NCBI RefSeq assembly: GCF_900100965.1
Contig: NZ_FMUJ01000008.1
Location: 62,001-126,000 of the forward strand
Source: Variovorax sp. EL159
Lineage (GTDB): Bacteria; Pseudomonadota; Gammaproteobacteria; Burkholderiales; Burkholderiaceae_C
Length of the DNA stretch: 64,000 nt
Reading direction: 5' to 3'
In this document: in pieces, positions 51,961 through 60,721 of the stretch
Numbering within the stretch: the stretch's first letter is position 1
Layout of the letters: the number at the start of each line of letters is the position of its first letter
Notes under the pieces: model-generated
The model's database searches: none
Told to the model about the DNA's origin: nothing
The model's input: only the letters and a program-made list of their open reading frames with translations
Translations under genes and position numbers: made by a program

Positions 51961-52655
51961 AGGGGCGCGCGGCCGGAGCGGCGGGAGCGCTGCGCACGGG
52001 GCTTCGGGTGGCCTTCGTCGCAGCGACCTGCGTTCTCGCGGGCTGCGCCATGCCGCCAGCCACCGAGGCGACGGCCGACGGCCAGTTGAAGCCCCTGGCA
52101 CGCGCACTCGCCGTGCCGCCGGGCGTGCCGGCGCGCTCCGACGTGCCTTCGGTGCGCTACGACCTGGCCGTGTCGGGCACCGGTGAACTGACGCCCGACG
52201 ATGGCGTGCCGGGCGACGACGGCCCGCGCGACATCTTCGAGCGCGGCGGTGCTTCCTGGTACGGCATCCAGTTTCACCAGCGCAAGACCGCCAGCGGCGA
52301 GCGCTTCGACATGACCGCTATGACGGCGGCACACAAGACCCTGCCTTTCAACACGCGCGTGTGCGTGCGCAGCCTCGTGAACGGCAGCGAAGTGCTGGTG
52401 CGCATCAACGACCGCGGCCCTTACGCGCTGGGCCGCGTGATCGACCTGAGCCGCGCGGCTGCAGACCGTATCGGTTTGACGGGGCTTGGCATCAAGCAGG
52501 TCGCACTGACCGTCGTCGACCGGGAGGGCATGCGCTGCGGCGGCTTGCCGGTGGAGCCTGGCGATGCACAGGCACCCGCCGCGGTGGCTGAACGCGCCAA
52601 GGCGCCGGTACCTGCGCGGCGCAAGGTGGCCGTGCCGCCTCGCCGCCGGCGCTGA
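51957..52655 (+). CDS. rlpA: RlpA-like septal lytic transglycosylase lipoprotein
   Basis: A 232-residue protein read from a TTG that overlaps the metF stop (TTGA). This start gives MKGRAAGAAGALRTGLRVAF and the lipobox VLAGC; the first ATG falls after the lipobox. The double-psi beta-barrel is clear: GGASWYGIQFHQRKTASGER, TAAHKTLPFNTRV and RINDRGPYALGRVIDLSRAA. A C-terminal SPOR domain, common in RlpA, is absent; the tail is Lys/Arg/Pro-rich (ARRKVAVPPRRRR). Confidence 0.82.
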   Translation: MKGRAAGAAGALRTGLRVAFVAATCVLAGCAMPPATEATADGQLKPLARALAVPPGVPARSDVPSVRYDLAVSGTGELTPDDGVPGDDGPRDIFERGGASWYGIQFHQRKTASGERFDMTAMTAAHKTLPFNTRVCVRSLVNGSEVLVRINDRGPYALGRVIDLSRAAADRIGLTGLGIKQVALTVVDREGMRCGGLPVEPGDAQAPAAVAERAKAPVPARRKVAVPPRRRR

Positions 52656-52678
52656 GAAGAAAGAAAAGAAGCCCGGCC

Positions 52679-53629
52679 TCAGCCGCCCGAATCAAGCGAG
52701 AAGGTGGCGTGCCGGTCTTGCGCCAGGCGCTCCGCCAGTTGCGGCAGCGCGGCCGCAAGCAGCGGCTTCAGCGTGTACGGTGGATTGATCAGGAACATGC
52801 CGCTGGCCGGCAGGCCCGGCCGGTGCGTTTCGCCCGAGGCGTCCGTCGTGATCTTGCTGGACTTGACCGTCAGCGTGGCGTGCAGCCACGGCTTGCCGGC
52901 CTTGGTCGCCATCGTCTTCAGGCGGCGCGGCAGGTCGTGCGCCTCGGGGCGCGGAATGATCGGATACCAGACGGCATAGGTGCCGGTAGCAAAGCGCTTG
53001 AGCGCCTCGGCTGCGAAGTCGAGCACGCGGCCGTAGTCGCTCTTGATCTCGTAGCTCGGGTCCATCAGCACCAGCGCGCGGCGCGAGGGCGGCGGCAAAA
53101 ACTTGGTGGCGCTGCCGAAGCCGTCGTCGCGCAACACGGCGATCTGGCGGCCGGCTTCGAGCTGGGCGATGTTGGCGTCGAGCGTGCGCGCGTCGGTCGG
53201 ATGCAGCTCGAACAGCTTGAGCTTGTCGTGGTCGCGCAGGAGGTGCTGCACGATGAATGGCGAGCCCGGGTAGATGCGTGCGCCGCCCTTGGGGTTGAAG
53301 TCGTGGATCACGCTGAGGTAGCGCGCAATTGCGTCGGCCAGCGGCGCTTCGGCCTCGGGTGCTACCTTTTTGGTAGCGGGCTTTGCTGCGGGAGCAGGCG
53401 TGGCGGGCTCTTTCTTGCCGGAAAGCAGGCGCAGGATGCCGTCGGCCGCCTCGCCGCTCGTGCCGGCGTAGTCGCCGTCGAGCCGGTACAGGCCGGCACC
53501 CGCGTGGGTGTCGACGACGGTCAGCGCTGCCTCTTTTTCAAGCAGATGGTCGAGCGTGGCAATCAGCACCGTGTGCTTGAGCACGTCGGCGTGGTTGCCG
53601 GCATGGAAGGCGTGGCGGTAACTGAACAT
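52679..53629 (-). CDS. rlmJ: 23S rRNA (adenine-2030-N6)-methyltransferase RlmJ
   Basis: A 316-residue protein starting MFSYRHAFHAGNHADVLKHT, the RlmJ N-terminal signature. The acidic SAM-site segment is VVDTHAGAGLYRLD. The catalytic motif usually written DPPY reads LMDPSYEIKSDYGRVL here; a second INPPYTLKP lies near the C-terminus. An insert of about 40 residues (around 70-110, Lys/Pro/Ala-rich) is not typical. It converges on rlpA and is divergent from rplM. Confidence 0.85.
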   Translation of the reverse strand: MFSYRHAFHAGNHADVLKHTVLIATLDHLLEKEAALTVVDTHAGAGLYRLDGDYAGTSGEAADGILRLLSGKKEPATPAPAAKPATKKVAPEAEAPLADAIARYLSVIHDFNPKGGARIYPGSPFIVQHLLRDHDKLKLFELHPTDARTLDANIAQLEAGRQIAVLRDDGFGSATKFLPPPSRRALVLMDPSYEIKSDYGRVLDFAAEALKRFATGTYAVWYPIIPRPEAHDLPRRLKTMATKAGKPWLHATLTVKSSKITTDASGETHRPGLPASGMFLINPPYTLKPLLAAALPQLAERLAQDRHATFSLDSGG

Positions 53630-53671
53630 AGGGGGAGGATGGTAACGGTGTTGGGCCGTGCATATGCAAAT

Positions 53672-53701
53672 TTGCCAGCACAAGGCCATTCTTTATATAA
53701 T
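53672..53701 (+). promoter_or_regulatory. Promoter of the rplM-rpsI operon
   Basis: TTGCCA (53672-53677) and a consensus TATAAT (53696-53701) are separated by 18 bp. About 140 bp of leader follow before rplM, a size that could hold a ribosomal-protein leader, but I recognise no known motif in it. Confidence 0.75.
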
Positions 53702-53847
53702 CGCGGGCTTCGCAGCGTTTTTGTGGCCCCGCGGCGAAGAGCATTTACCCGTTCTGCGGGCATGCAAAACCCACCTAAGAGATTCCCATCAGAGGAACGC
53801 CGACCGTGGAAAAGGGCCCGACAAACCCTCTTCAAAGAGAAAAACTC

Positions 53848-54279
53848 ATGACCAAAACGTTCAGCGCCAAGCCCGCTGACGTGACGCACGAGTGGTTTGT
53901 GATTGACGCGACCGACAAGGTCCTCGGACGAGTAGCCAGCGAAGTTGCTCTCCGTTTGCGCGGCAAACACAAGGCCATTTACACGCCTCACGTCGATACC
54001 GGTGACTTCATCGTCATCATCAACGCCGCGCAACTGCGCGTCACCGGCGCCAAGTCGATCGACAAGGTGTACTACCGTCATTCGGGCTATCCCGGCGGTA
54101 TCACGGCGACCAACTTCCGCGACATGCAGAACAAGCACCCGGGCCGCGCCCTGGAAAAGGCTGTCAAGGGCATGCTGCCCAAGGGCCCGCTTGGTTACGC
54201 GATGATCAAGAAACTCAAGGTGTACGGTGGTGCCGAGCACCCGCATACCGCCCAACAGCCCAAAGTGCTGGAACTGTAA
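53848..54279 (+). CDS. rplM: 50S ribosomal protein L13
   Basis: A 143-residue protein. WFVIDATDKVLGRVASEVAL, then RLRGKH, the HVDTGDFIVIINA strand and VKGMLPKGPLGYAMIKKLKV are L13 hallmarks. The start is MTKTFSAKPADV; an ATG 14 codons upstream is not conserved in type. It is co-transcribed with rpsI, whose ribosome site overlaps the L13 stop. Confidence 0.96.
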   Translation: MTKTFSAKPADVTHEWFVIDATDKVLGRVASEVALRLRGKHKAIYTPHVDTGDFIVIINAAQLRVTGAKSIDKVYYRHSGYPGGITATNFRDMQNKHPGRALEKAVKGMLPKGPLGYAMIKKLKVYGGAEHPHTAQQPKVLEL

Positions 54280-54291
54280 GGAGCCTTGAGA

Positions 54292-54684
54292 ATGATTGGT
54301 GAATGGAACAATGGCACCGGCCGTCGCAAATCGAGCGTCGCCCGCGTGTTTCTGAAAAAAGGCACCGGCAAGATCACGGTCAACGGCAAGGACATCCAAG
54401 AGTTCTTCGGCCGCGAAACCTCGATCATGATTGCCAAGCAGCCCCTCGTGCTGACCAACAACCTCGAAGCTTTCGACGTGATGGTCAACGTGAACGGTGG
54501 CGGCGAATCGGGTCAAGCCGGCGCCACGCGCCACGGCATCACCCGTGCCCTGATCGACTACGACGCAGCGCTCAAGCCCGTCCTGAGCCAAGCCGGCTTC
54601 GTGACGCGTGACGCACGTGAAGTCGAACGTAAGAAGGTCGGTCTGCACTCCGCCCGTCGTCGCAAGCAGTTCAGCAAGCGCTGA
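54292..54684 (+). CDS. rpsI: 30S ribosomal protein S9
   Basis: A 130-residue protein. NGTGRRKSSVARVFLKKGTG is the S9 N-terminal signature and the C-terminus KVGLHSARRRKQFSKR inserts into the ribosomal P site. AAGGAG overlaps the rplM stop (54278-54283), 8 nt before the ATG. Confidence 0.96.
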   Translation: MIGEWNNGTGRRKSSVARVFLKKGTGKITVNGKDIQEFFGRETSIMIAKQPLVLTNNLEAFDVMVNVNGGGESGQAGATRHGITRALIDYDAALKPVLSQAGFVTRDAREVERKKVGLHSARRRKQFSKR

Positions 54685-54703
54685 TCCTGTTCCTTGCGAA
54701 CAC

Positions 54704-54730
54704 AAAAGCCGCCTTCGGGCGGCTTTTTCG
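54704..54730 (+). terminator. Intrinsic terminator after rpsI
   Basis: AAGCCGCC-TTCG-GGCGGCTT followed by TTT: a stable UUCG tetraloop hairpin directly after the operon. Confidence 0.9.
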
Positions 54731-54868
54731 TTGCCAGCACTTGGTGCGCGAGGCATCCGACCCCACTTGCATCGGGGTGCACACCGCAGTGCCCCTGCCG
54801 AAATTGCGGCATTGCAGTAGCATTCGTTCCATTGGCCGCATGTCCGGCCCCCCAGGAGTAACCACCCC

Positions 54869-55234
54869 ATGAGCGCCGTAGCAGAAAACATCCAGACCCA
54901 GATGCCCGAGCCGATTGTCTTTACCGACAGCGCGGCAGCCAAGGTGGCTGACCTGATCGCCGAAGAAGGCAATCCCGACCTGAAGCTGCGCGTGTTCGTG
55001 CAGGGTGGCGGCTGCTCCGGCTTCCAGTACGGCTTCACCTTCGACGAGATCACCAACGAAGACGACACCACCATGACCAAGAATGGCGTGTCGCTGCTGA
55101 TCGATGCCATGAGCTACCAGTACCTGGTCGGCGCCGAGATCGACTACAAGGAAGACCTACAAGGCGCCCAGTTCGTGATCAAGAACCCGAACGCCACCAG
55201 CACCTGCGGCTGCGGATCGAGCTTCTCGGCCTGA
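54869..55234 (+). CDS. erpA: Iron-sulfur cluster insertion protein ErpA
   Basis: A 121-residue A-type Fe-S carrier. The three cluster Cys are in VFVQGGGCSGFQYGF and the C-terminal STCGCGSSFSA. It delivers Fe-S clusters to target enzymes. AGGAG lies 10 nt upstream. It has its own unit between two terminators. Confidence 0.94.
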   Translation: MSAVAENIQTQMPEPIVFTDSAAAKVADLIAEEGNPDLKLRVFVQGGGCSGFQYGFTFDEITNEDDTTMTKNGVSLLIDAMSYQYLVGAEIDYKEDLQGAQFVIKNPNATSTCGCGSSFSA

Positions 55235-55266
55235 TGCCTGGATGCCGCTGATCCAGCCTTCTCAAG

Positions 55267-55289
55267 AAGCCGCCTCCGGGCGGCTTTTT
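55267..55289 (+). terminator. Intrinsic terminator after erpA
   Basis: AAGCCGCC-TCCG-GGCGGCTT followed by TTT, about 33 bp after the erpA stop. Confidence 0.88.
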
Positions 55290-55327
55290 GCTGCCCGTCG
55301 TCTTTTCACTTCTTCTCTTCTTTCCTC

Positions 55328-56761
55328 ATGACCTCCGAGGCAGCCGCTCCCGTCGATCCCGCCCGCAAGAGCCTGCTGTGGCTCGTGGCCGTCGGCTTCT
55401 TCATGCAGACGCTCGACGCCACCATCATCAATACGGCGCTGCCGGCCATGGCTGCGAGCCTCGGCGAAAGCCCGCTGCGCATGCAGTCGGTGGTGGTGTC
55501 CTATGCGCTTACGATGGCGATGCTGATCCCTGCCTCGGGCTGGATCGCCGACCGCTTCGGCACGCGGCGCATCTTTTTCTCGGCGATCGTGCTGTTCGCG
55601 CTCGGCTCGGTGCTTTGCGCGCTGTCGCACAGCCTGGGGCAACTGGTGGCGGCGCGCGTGGTGCAGGGGCTTGGCGGGGCGCTGCTGCTGCCCGTGGGGC
55701 GGCTGTCGCTGCTGCGCACGGTGCCGCGTGGGGAGTTCCTCCAGGCGATGAGTTTTGTGGCCATCCCGGGGCTCATAGGGCCCTTGCTGGGGCCTACGCT
55801 AGGCGGGTGGCTGGTCCAGTACGCGTCCTGGCACTGGATCTTCCTGATCAATGTGCCAGTGGGGCTGGCGGGCTGCATCGCCACGCTCAAGTACATGCCC
55901 GACCTGCGCGGCGTCGTGCAGAAGCGCTTCGACAGCGTCGGCTACGCGATGCTGGCCTTCGGCATGGTGGCGATTTCGCTCGCGCTCGATGGCGTTTCCG
56001 AGCTGGGCTTGCGGCAGGGCGGCGTGATGGTCGTGCTGATCTTCGGCTTCGCGAGCGTGGTGGCCTATTGGCTGCGCGCGGCGCGCACACCCGAACCGTT
56101 GTTCGCGCCGTCCCTCTTCGGCGTGCCGACGCTCAGCATCGGGCTGATCGGCAATCTGTTCTCGCGCCTGGGCAGCAGTTGCATGCCCTTTCTGGTGCCG
56201 TTGTTGCTGCAGGTGTCGATGGGCTACTCGCCGGTGCGCGCCGGGCTGATGATGCTGCCGATCGCGCTGGCCGGCATGGCCATGAAGCGCTTTGCCACGC
56301 CGCTGATCACGCGCCACGGCTACCGCAAGGTGCTGGTGGTCAATACCGTGCTGGTGGGGCTCACGATGGCCAGCTTCGGCCTGACGGCACCGGGCCAGCC
56401 GATGGCGCTGCACGTGCTGCAGCTGCTGGCTTTCGGTGCGGTCAATTCGCTGCAGTTCACTGCCATGAACACCATCACCCTGAAGGACCTGGACGGCAGC
56501 ATGGCGAGCAGCGGCAACAGCCTGCTGTCGATGGTGCAGATGCTGGCGATGAGCCTGGGCGTGGCGGCGGCTGGCGCCGTACTGGCGGGCTACAACGGCA
56601 TTTTCGGCACCGAAACCGCGGCGCACACGCTCGACGCCTTTCAGGCCACTTTTGCGAGTATGGGGCTCATCACGATCGCTTCCGCAATGATCTTCTGGCA
56701 TCTGCCGGGTGAAGTGCGCGCCGCGCATCCGGCGCAGCCGGAGGTTTCCGGCCAGGGCTGA
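55328..56761 (+). CDS. DHA2-type MFS exporter (HsrA/MdtD-like)
   Basis: A 477-residue permease with about 14 helices. FFMQTLDATIINTALPAMAA, then SLGESPLRMQSVVVSYALTM, is the DHA2 N-terminus. WIADRFGTRRIFFSAIVLFA is the loop 2-3 motif, and PGLIGPLLGPTLGGWLVQYA is motif C of antiporters. The sequence layout resembles E. coli HsrA/MdtD. The substrate is unknown. It converges on anmK. Confidence 0.87.
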   Translation: MTSEAAAPVDPARKSLLWLVAVGFFMQTLDATIINTALPAMAASLGESPLRMQSVVVSYALTMAMLIPASGWIADRFGTRRIFFSAIVLFALGSVLCALSHSLGQLVAARVVQGLGGALLLPVGRLSLLRTVPRGEFLQAMSFVAIPGLIGPLLGPTLGGWLVQYASWHWIFLINVPVGLAGCIATLKYMPDLRGVVQKRFDSVGYAMLAFGMVAISLALDGVSELGLRQGGVMVVLIFGFASVVAYWLRAARTPEPLFAPSLFGVPTLSIGLIGNLFSRLGSSCMPFLVPLLLQVSMGYSPVRAGLMMLPIALAGMAMKRFATPLITRHGYRKVLVVNTVLVGLTMASFGLTAPGQPMALHVLQLLAFGAVNSLQFTAMNTITLKDLDGSMASSGNSLLSMVQMLAMSLGVAAAGAVLAGYNGIFGTETAAHTLDAFQATFASMGLITIASAMIFWHLPGEVRAAHPAQPEVSGQG

Positions 56762-56780
56762 GGCCGCAGCCAGCGGGCGT

Positions 56781-57905
56781 TCAGGCCGGGTAGATCGCGC
56801 CCAGCACCCGGGCGCCGCGCGCGCCGGTCACGCTCGCCAGGTTGCCGGGCTCGCGCCGCACGGTGGCGCGGGCCAGCCAGGCGAAGGCGGCCGCTTCGAC
56901 CTGCTGGGGCGGCAGGCCATGATCGTTCGAGGCGGCCACTTCGACGCCGGGCAGCAGCGCGCGCAGGCGTTCGAGCAAGTGGTCGTTCAGCGCGCCACCA
57001 CCGCAGACGATCAACAATTTGCTATCTTTTCCGTAGCGGTGCACGTCCGCCGCACAAGCGTGAGCGGTCAGTTCGGTCAGCGTGGCCTGCACGTCGGCCG
57101 GCGCCATCGTCGCGGTGCCGAGCTGCGCGGCCAGCCAGGTCGGATTGAACAGGTCGCGCCCCGTGCTCTTGGGCGGCGCCTTGGCGAAGTAGGGATCGGC
57201 CAGCAGCCGCGCGAGCAGATCGGGCAGCACCTGCCCGCTGGCCGCCCATTGGCCGCCGCGATCGAAGGGCTGGCCGAGGTAGGTCTGACACCAGTGGTCC
57301 ATCAGCGCGTTGCCGGGGCCGCAGTCGAAGCCGCGCACGATGGCGCCGTCCGGTGCGTTGGTGGCCGGCAGCAGGCTCAGGTTGGAGATGCCGCCGATGT
57401 TCAGCACCGCGACGGTCTCGTCGGCGCGCGCGAACAGGGCGCGGTGAAAGGCCGGCACCAGCGGCGCGCCCTGGCCGCCGGCGGCCAGGTCGCGGCTCCG
57501 GAAGTCGCCGACCACGTCGATGTCCGTCAGTTCGGCCAGCAGCGAGGGGTTGTTGATCTGCAGCGTGTAGCCGACCTCGTCGAATTCGATCGGCCGGTGG
57601 CGCACCGTTTGCCCGTGGGCGCCGATGGCGGTGACGGCCTCGGCGGCCGTGCCGCTGTCCGCCAGGAGCTGATGCACCACGCCGGCATAAGCCCGGGCCA
57701 GGCCGTTGCCGGCCAGCGCCGCGCGATGCAGCTCGTTGTCGCCCGGTGTGTTCAGCGCCAGCAGTTCGGCCCGCAGCGACACGGGAAACTGCGCCGTCGC
57801 GTAAGCCTGCACCGCGATGCGGCCGTTGGAAAAATCGGCCAGCACGCCATCGACGCCGTCGAGCGACGTGCCCGACATCAGGCCGATGAAAAGCTCGGCG
57901 GCCAT
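56781..57905 (-). CDS. anmK: Anhydro-N-acetylmuramic acid kinase
   Basis: A 374-residue sugar kinase for peptidoglycan recycling. LFIGLMSGTSLDGVDGVLAD is the ATP/Asp signature; AIGAHGQTVRHRP, VGDFRSRDLAAGGQGAPLVP and NIGGISNLSLL follow. The start MAAELFIGLM is chosen over an upstream in-frame ATG with an Arg-rich extension. It lies downstream of an M23 endopeptidase gene, which fits cell-wall turnover. Confidence 0.94.
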   Translation of the reverse strand: MAAELFIGLMSGTSLDGVDGVLADFSNGRIAVQAYATAQFPVSLRAELLALNTPGDNELHRAALAGNGLARAYAGVVHQLLADSGTAAEAVTAIGAHGQTVRHRPIEFDEVGYTLQINNPSLLAELTDIDVVGDFRSRDLAAGGQGAPLVPAFHRALFARADETVAVLNIGGISNLSLLPATNAPDGAIVRGFDCGPGNALMDHWCQTYLGQPFDRGGQWAASGQVLPDLLARLLADPYFAKAPPKSTGRDLFNPTWLAAQLGTATMAPADVQATLTELTAHACAADVHRYGKDSKLLIVCGGGALNDHLLERLRALLPGVEVAASNDHGLPPQQVEAAAFAWLARATVRREPGNLASVTGARGARVLGAIYPA

Positions 57906-57948
57906 GGTGTTTCTAGGGAGGGCTCGGAAAGCCGCGCGGCGGCGAGGT

Positions 57949-59295
57949 TCAGTCCGCGCTGGCCTGGATGACCGAGAACGCAGCCGCCAGCTCGGTGCGG
58001 GCGCCAATGGCGATCCGCTCGAAGGCCGGGCGCAGCGCCGCGGTGATCGGCGCGCCGCCTTCTTGCGCGATGGAGGCCGGGTCTTGATAGACGCCGCCCA
58101 CGCGGAATTCGAAGTGCAGGTGCGGGCCGGTGGCCCAGCCCGTCGAGCCCACCGCGCCGATGGCCTGGCCCTGTGTCACGCTCTGGCCGGCCTTGACGTC
58201 GATGCGGCTCAGGTGCGCATACGCCGTCTGCTGGTTGTTGCGGTGGTTGATGATGATGATGTTGCCGTAGCCGTTCTGCGTGCCCGCGAAATCGACCGTG
58301 CCGTCGCCCACGGTGCGCACCGAGGTGCCCGTGGGCGCCGCGTAGTCGATGCCGTTGTGCTGGCGCCAGCTGTTCAGGATCGGGTGCATGCGCATCGCGA
58401 AGCCGCTCGACACGCGCGAGAACTCGACCGGCGTGGCCAGGTAGGCCTTGCGCAGGCTGTCGCCGTTCGGGCGGTAGTAGCTGCCCTTCTGGTTGGCGCC
58501 CGGGGGCTGGAACCAGACGGCCTGGTGCACCTTGCCGTTGTTCTCGAACTCGGCCGACAGCACGCGACCGCTGCGCAGCGCCTGCCCATCGGCCTCGAGG
58601 GTTTCGTAGACCACGGCGAAGCGGTCGCCCTTGCGCAGCGCGCGCACGTCGACGTCGCCCGCGAAGATGTCTGCCAGCTGGCTCGCCACCGCATCGGGAA
58701 TGCGCGAATCGTCGGTGGCTGCGAACAGCGAGGTGCGGATGGTGCCGCTGGCCAGGCGCGTGCCCGGTGTCAGCACGTCGCGCTCGGTGACGCCGGCAAA
58801 GCCGGTCGGCGTGCGCTCGATGACGAAGCGCTTGAAGCCGCCGTCGCCGTCGGGAATCCAGCGGGCGCTGAGCTTCTGGAGCTGGTTTTCCTGGGTGGCT
58901 TCGGCCGTCACGGTGCGGCCGGCGCGCGCGAACAGCGCGTTGCGGGCTTCGGGGCTGCTGCGCACGAACGCGGTGGCCGCGGGGTCCGAAATGCCCAGGC
59001 GCTTCAGCAGGGCCTCGGCCGTGTCGCTGGAGCGCGTGACGTCGGTGCGAAACAGCGTGAAGCTGAAGTTTTCGAGCGACGCGGTCTGGTCCGCGAAAGA
59101 CACGGGGGCCGTCGCTTCGAGGATCTGGTGGACGGGAAGGTCGGAAGCGTCAGGACCGAGCGAGGCCACCGCGAGGGTGCCGGCGCTCAGCAGGGCCGCC
59201 GCGATGACCGCGGTGATCTGCTTGGGGTAGGTCCGGAACGTATAGGCCACGCGAGAAGCGAGAAGCTCCTCGGCGGCAAGAATGCCGTTGATCAA
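57949..59295 (-). CDS. M23 family cell-wall endopeptidase
   Basis: A 448-residue protein with one N-terminal membrane segment (ITAVIAAALLSAGTLAVASL), a long periplasmic region with OapA/LysM-like features, and a C-terminal LytM domain. The zinc site is FAMRMHPILNSWRQHNGIDY (His and Asp) and GPHLHFEFRVGG. It resembles MepM/YebA-type DD-endopeptidases that cut peptide cross-links. It is divergent from tyrS and upstream of anmK. Confidence 0.9.
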   Translation of the reverse strand: MINGILAAEELLASRVAYTFRTYPKQITAVIAAALLSAGTLAVASLGPDASDLPVHQILEATAPVSFADQTASLENFSFTLFRTDVTRSSDTAEALLKRLGISDPAATAFVRSSPEARNALFARAGRTVTAEATQENQLQKLSARWIPDGDGGFKRFVIERTPTGFAGVTERDVLTPGTRLASGTIRTSLFAATDDSRIPDAVASQLADIFAGDVDVRALRKGDRFAVVYETLEADGQALRSGRVLSAEFENNGKVHQAVWFQPPGANQKGSYYRPNGDSLRKAYLATPVEFSRVSSGFAMRMHPILNSWRQHNGIDYAAPTGTSVRTVGDGTVDFAGTQNGYGNIIIINHRNNQQTAYAHLSRIDVKAGQSVTQGQAIGAVGSTGWATGPHLHFEFRVGGVYQDPASIAQEGGAPITAALRPAFERIAIGARTELAAAFSVIQASAD

Positions 59296-59478
59296 ACTTT
59301 GAATTCCAGCTCAGGTTCTGCAAATCCGTGCTGCAAGGCCCAGTACGTTCAGGGCGGCAGCAGACGGTGCGGAAAAAGCGCCGCTTAGAATTCGGCGCTT
59401 GAAAAGTCGGGCCGAGTATAGCTTCGGCACCCCAAAAGTCAGCTAAAAAAGCCTGTAAAGGCCGAATCTGTTACATCC

Positions 59479-60687
59479 ATGGCCCTCTCAAATAGTGTAG
59501 GACGCGCGCTCGAAATATCCCTCCGTGGGGCTGACGAGCTTCTCCCCCAGGATGAGTGGGTGCGCAAGCTCCAGCGCTCCGAGGCCACCGGAACCCCCCT
59601 GCGCATCAAGCTCGGGCTCGATCCGACCGCTCCGGACATCCACATCGGCCACACCGTGGTGCTGAACAAGATGCGCCAGCTCCAGGACCTGGGCCACCGG
59701 GTGATCTTCCTGATCGGCGACTTCACCAGCACCATCGGCGACCCCTCGGGGCGCAACAACACCCGGCCGCCGCTCACCCGCGAGCAGATCGAGGCCAACG
59801 CCCAGACTTACTACAAGCAGGCCAGCCTGGTGCTGGACCCTGAAAAGACCGAGATTCGCTACAACTCCGAATGGAGCGACCCGCTGGGCGCCCGCGGCAT
59901 GATCCAGCTCGCGGCCAAGTACACGGTCGCCCGGATGATGGAGCGCGACGACTTCAACAAGCGCTTCAAGGCCGGCCAGTCGATCTCGGTGCACGAATTC
60001 CTCTACCCGCTGATGCAGGGCTACGACTCGGTCGCGCTCAAGAGCGACCTCGAACTGGGTGGCACCGACCAGAAGTTCAACCTGCTCGTCGGCCGGCATC
60101 TCCAGCAGGAATACGGGCAAGAGCCGCAGTGCATCCTCACTATGCCGCTGCTGGAAGGGCTCGATGGCGTCGAGAAGATGTCCAAGAGCAAGAACAACTA
60201 CATCGGCATCAGCGAAGACGCCAACACCATGTTTGCCAAGGTGCTGTCGATTTCCGACGACCTGATGTGGCGCTGGTACACGCTGCTGAGCTTCCAGTCG
60301 CTGGAACAGATCGCGGCGCTGAAGGCCGAGATCGCGGGCGGCCGCAACCCCAAGGACGCGAAGGTCGCGCTGGCCAAGGAAATCACCACGCGCTTCCACA
60401 GCGCGGCCGCCGCCGAGACGGCCGAGCAGGATTTCATCAACCGCAGCAAGGGCGGCGTGCCGGACGAGATCCCCGAGGTGTCGCTGACGGGCGCCCCGCT
60501 GGGCATCGGGCAGTTGCTCAAGCAGGCGAACCTGGCGACTTCGGCCGGGGAAGGCAACCGCCTGATCGACGGTGGCGGTGTGCGGGTCGACTCGGCGGTC
60601 GTCAGCGACAAGGGGCTGAAGCTGCCCGCGGGCAGCTACGTGGTGCAGGTCGGCAAGCGCAAGTTCGCGCGCGTGACCCTGAGCTGA
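59479..60687 (+). CDS. tyrS: Tyrosyl-tRNA synthetase
   Basis: A 402-residue class I synthetase. The HIGH motif is in PDIHIGHTVVLNKM and the KMSKS loop is EKMSKSKNNYIG. LGGTDQKFNLLVGR is part of the tyrosine pocket. A C-terminal S4-like domain (RLIDGGGVRVDSAVVSD) is present. The KMSKS form, not KFGKT, places it in the TyrZ-like branch common in Burkholderiales. Confidence 0.95.
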   Translation: MALSNSVGRALEISLRGADELLPQDEWVRKLQRSEATGTPLRIKLGLDPTAPDIHIGHTVVLNKMRQLQDLGHRVIFLIGDFTSTIGDPSGRNNTRPPLTREQIEANAQTYYKQASLVLDPEKTEIRYNSEWSDPLGARGMIQLAAKYTVARMMERDDFNKRFKAGQSISVHEFLYPLMQGYDSVALKSDLELGGTDQKFNLLVGRHLQQEYGQEPQCILTMPLLEGLDGVEKMSKSKNNYIGISEDANTMFAKVLSISDDLMWRWYTLLSFQSLEQIAALKAEIAGGRNPKDAKVALAKEITTRFHSAAAAETAEQDFINRSKGGVPDEIPEVSLTGAPLGIGQLLKQANLATSAGEGNRLIDGGGVRVDSAVVSDKGLKLPAGSYVVQVGKRKFARVTLS

Positions 60688-60698
60688 CGATGGATGAA

Positions 60699-60716
60699 GG
60701 CCCCTTTCTCGGGGCC
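60699..60716. terminator. Hairpin between convergent tyrS and the OmpA gene
   Basis: GGCCCC (60699-60704) pairs with GGGGCC (60711-60716) over a 6-nt loop TTTCTC. It lies 11 bp after the tyrS stop. There is no T-tract on either strand, so it is a weak bidirectional terminator candidate. Confidence 0.4.
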
Positions 60717-60721
60717 GGCCA

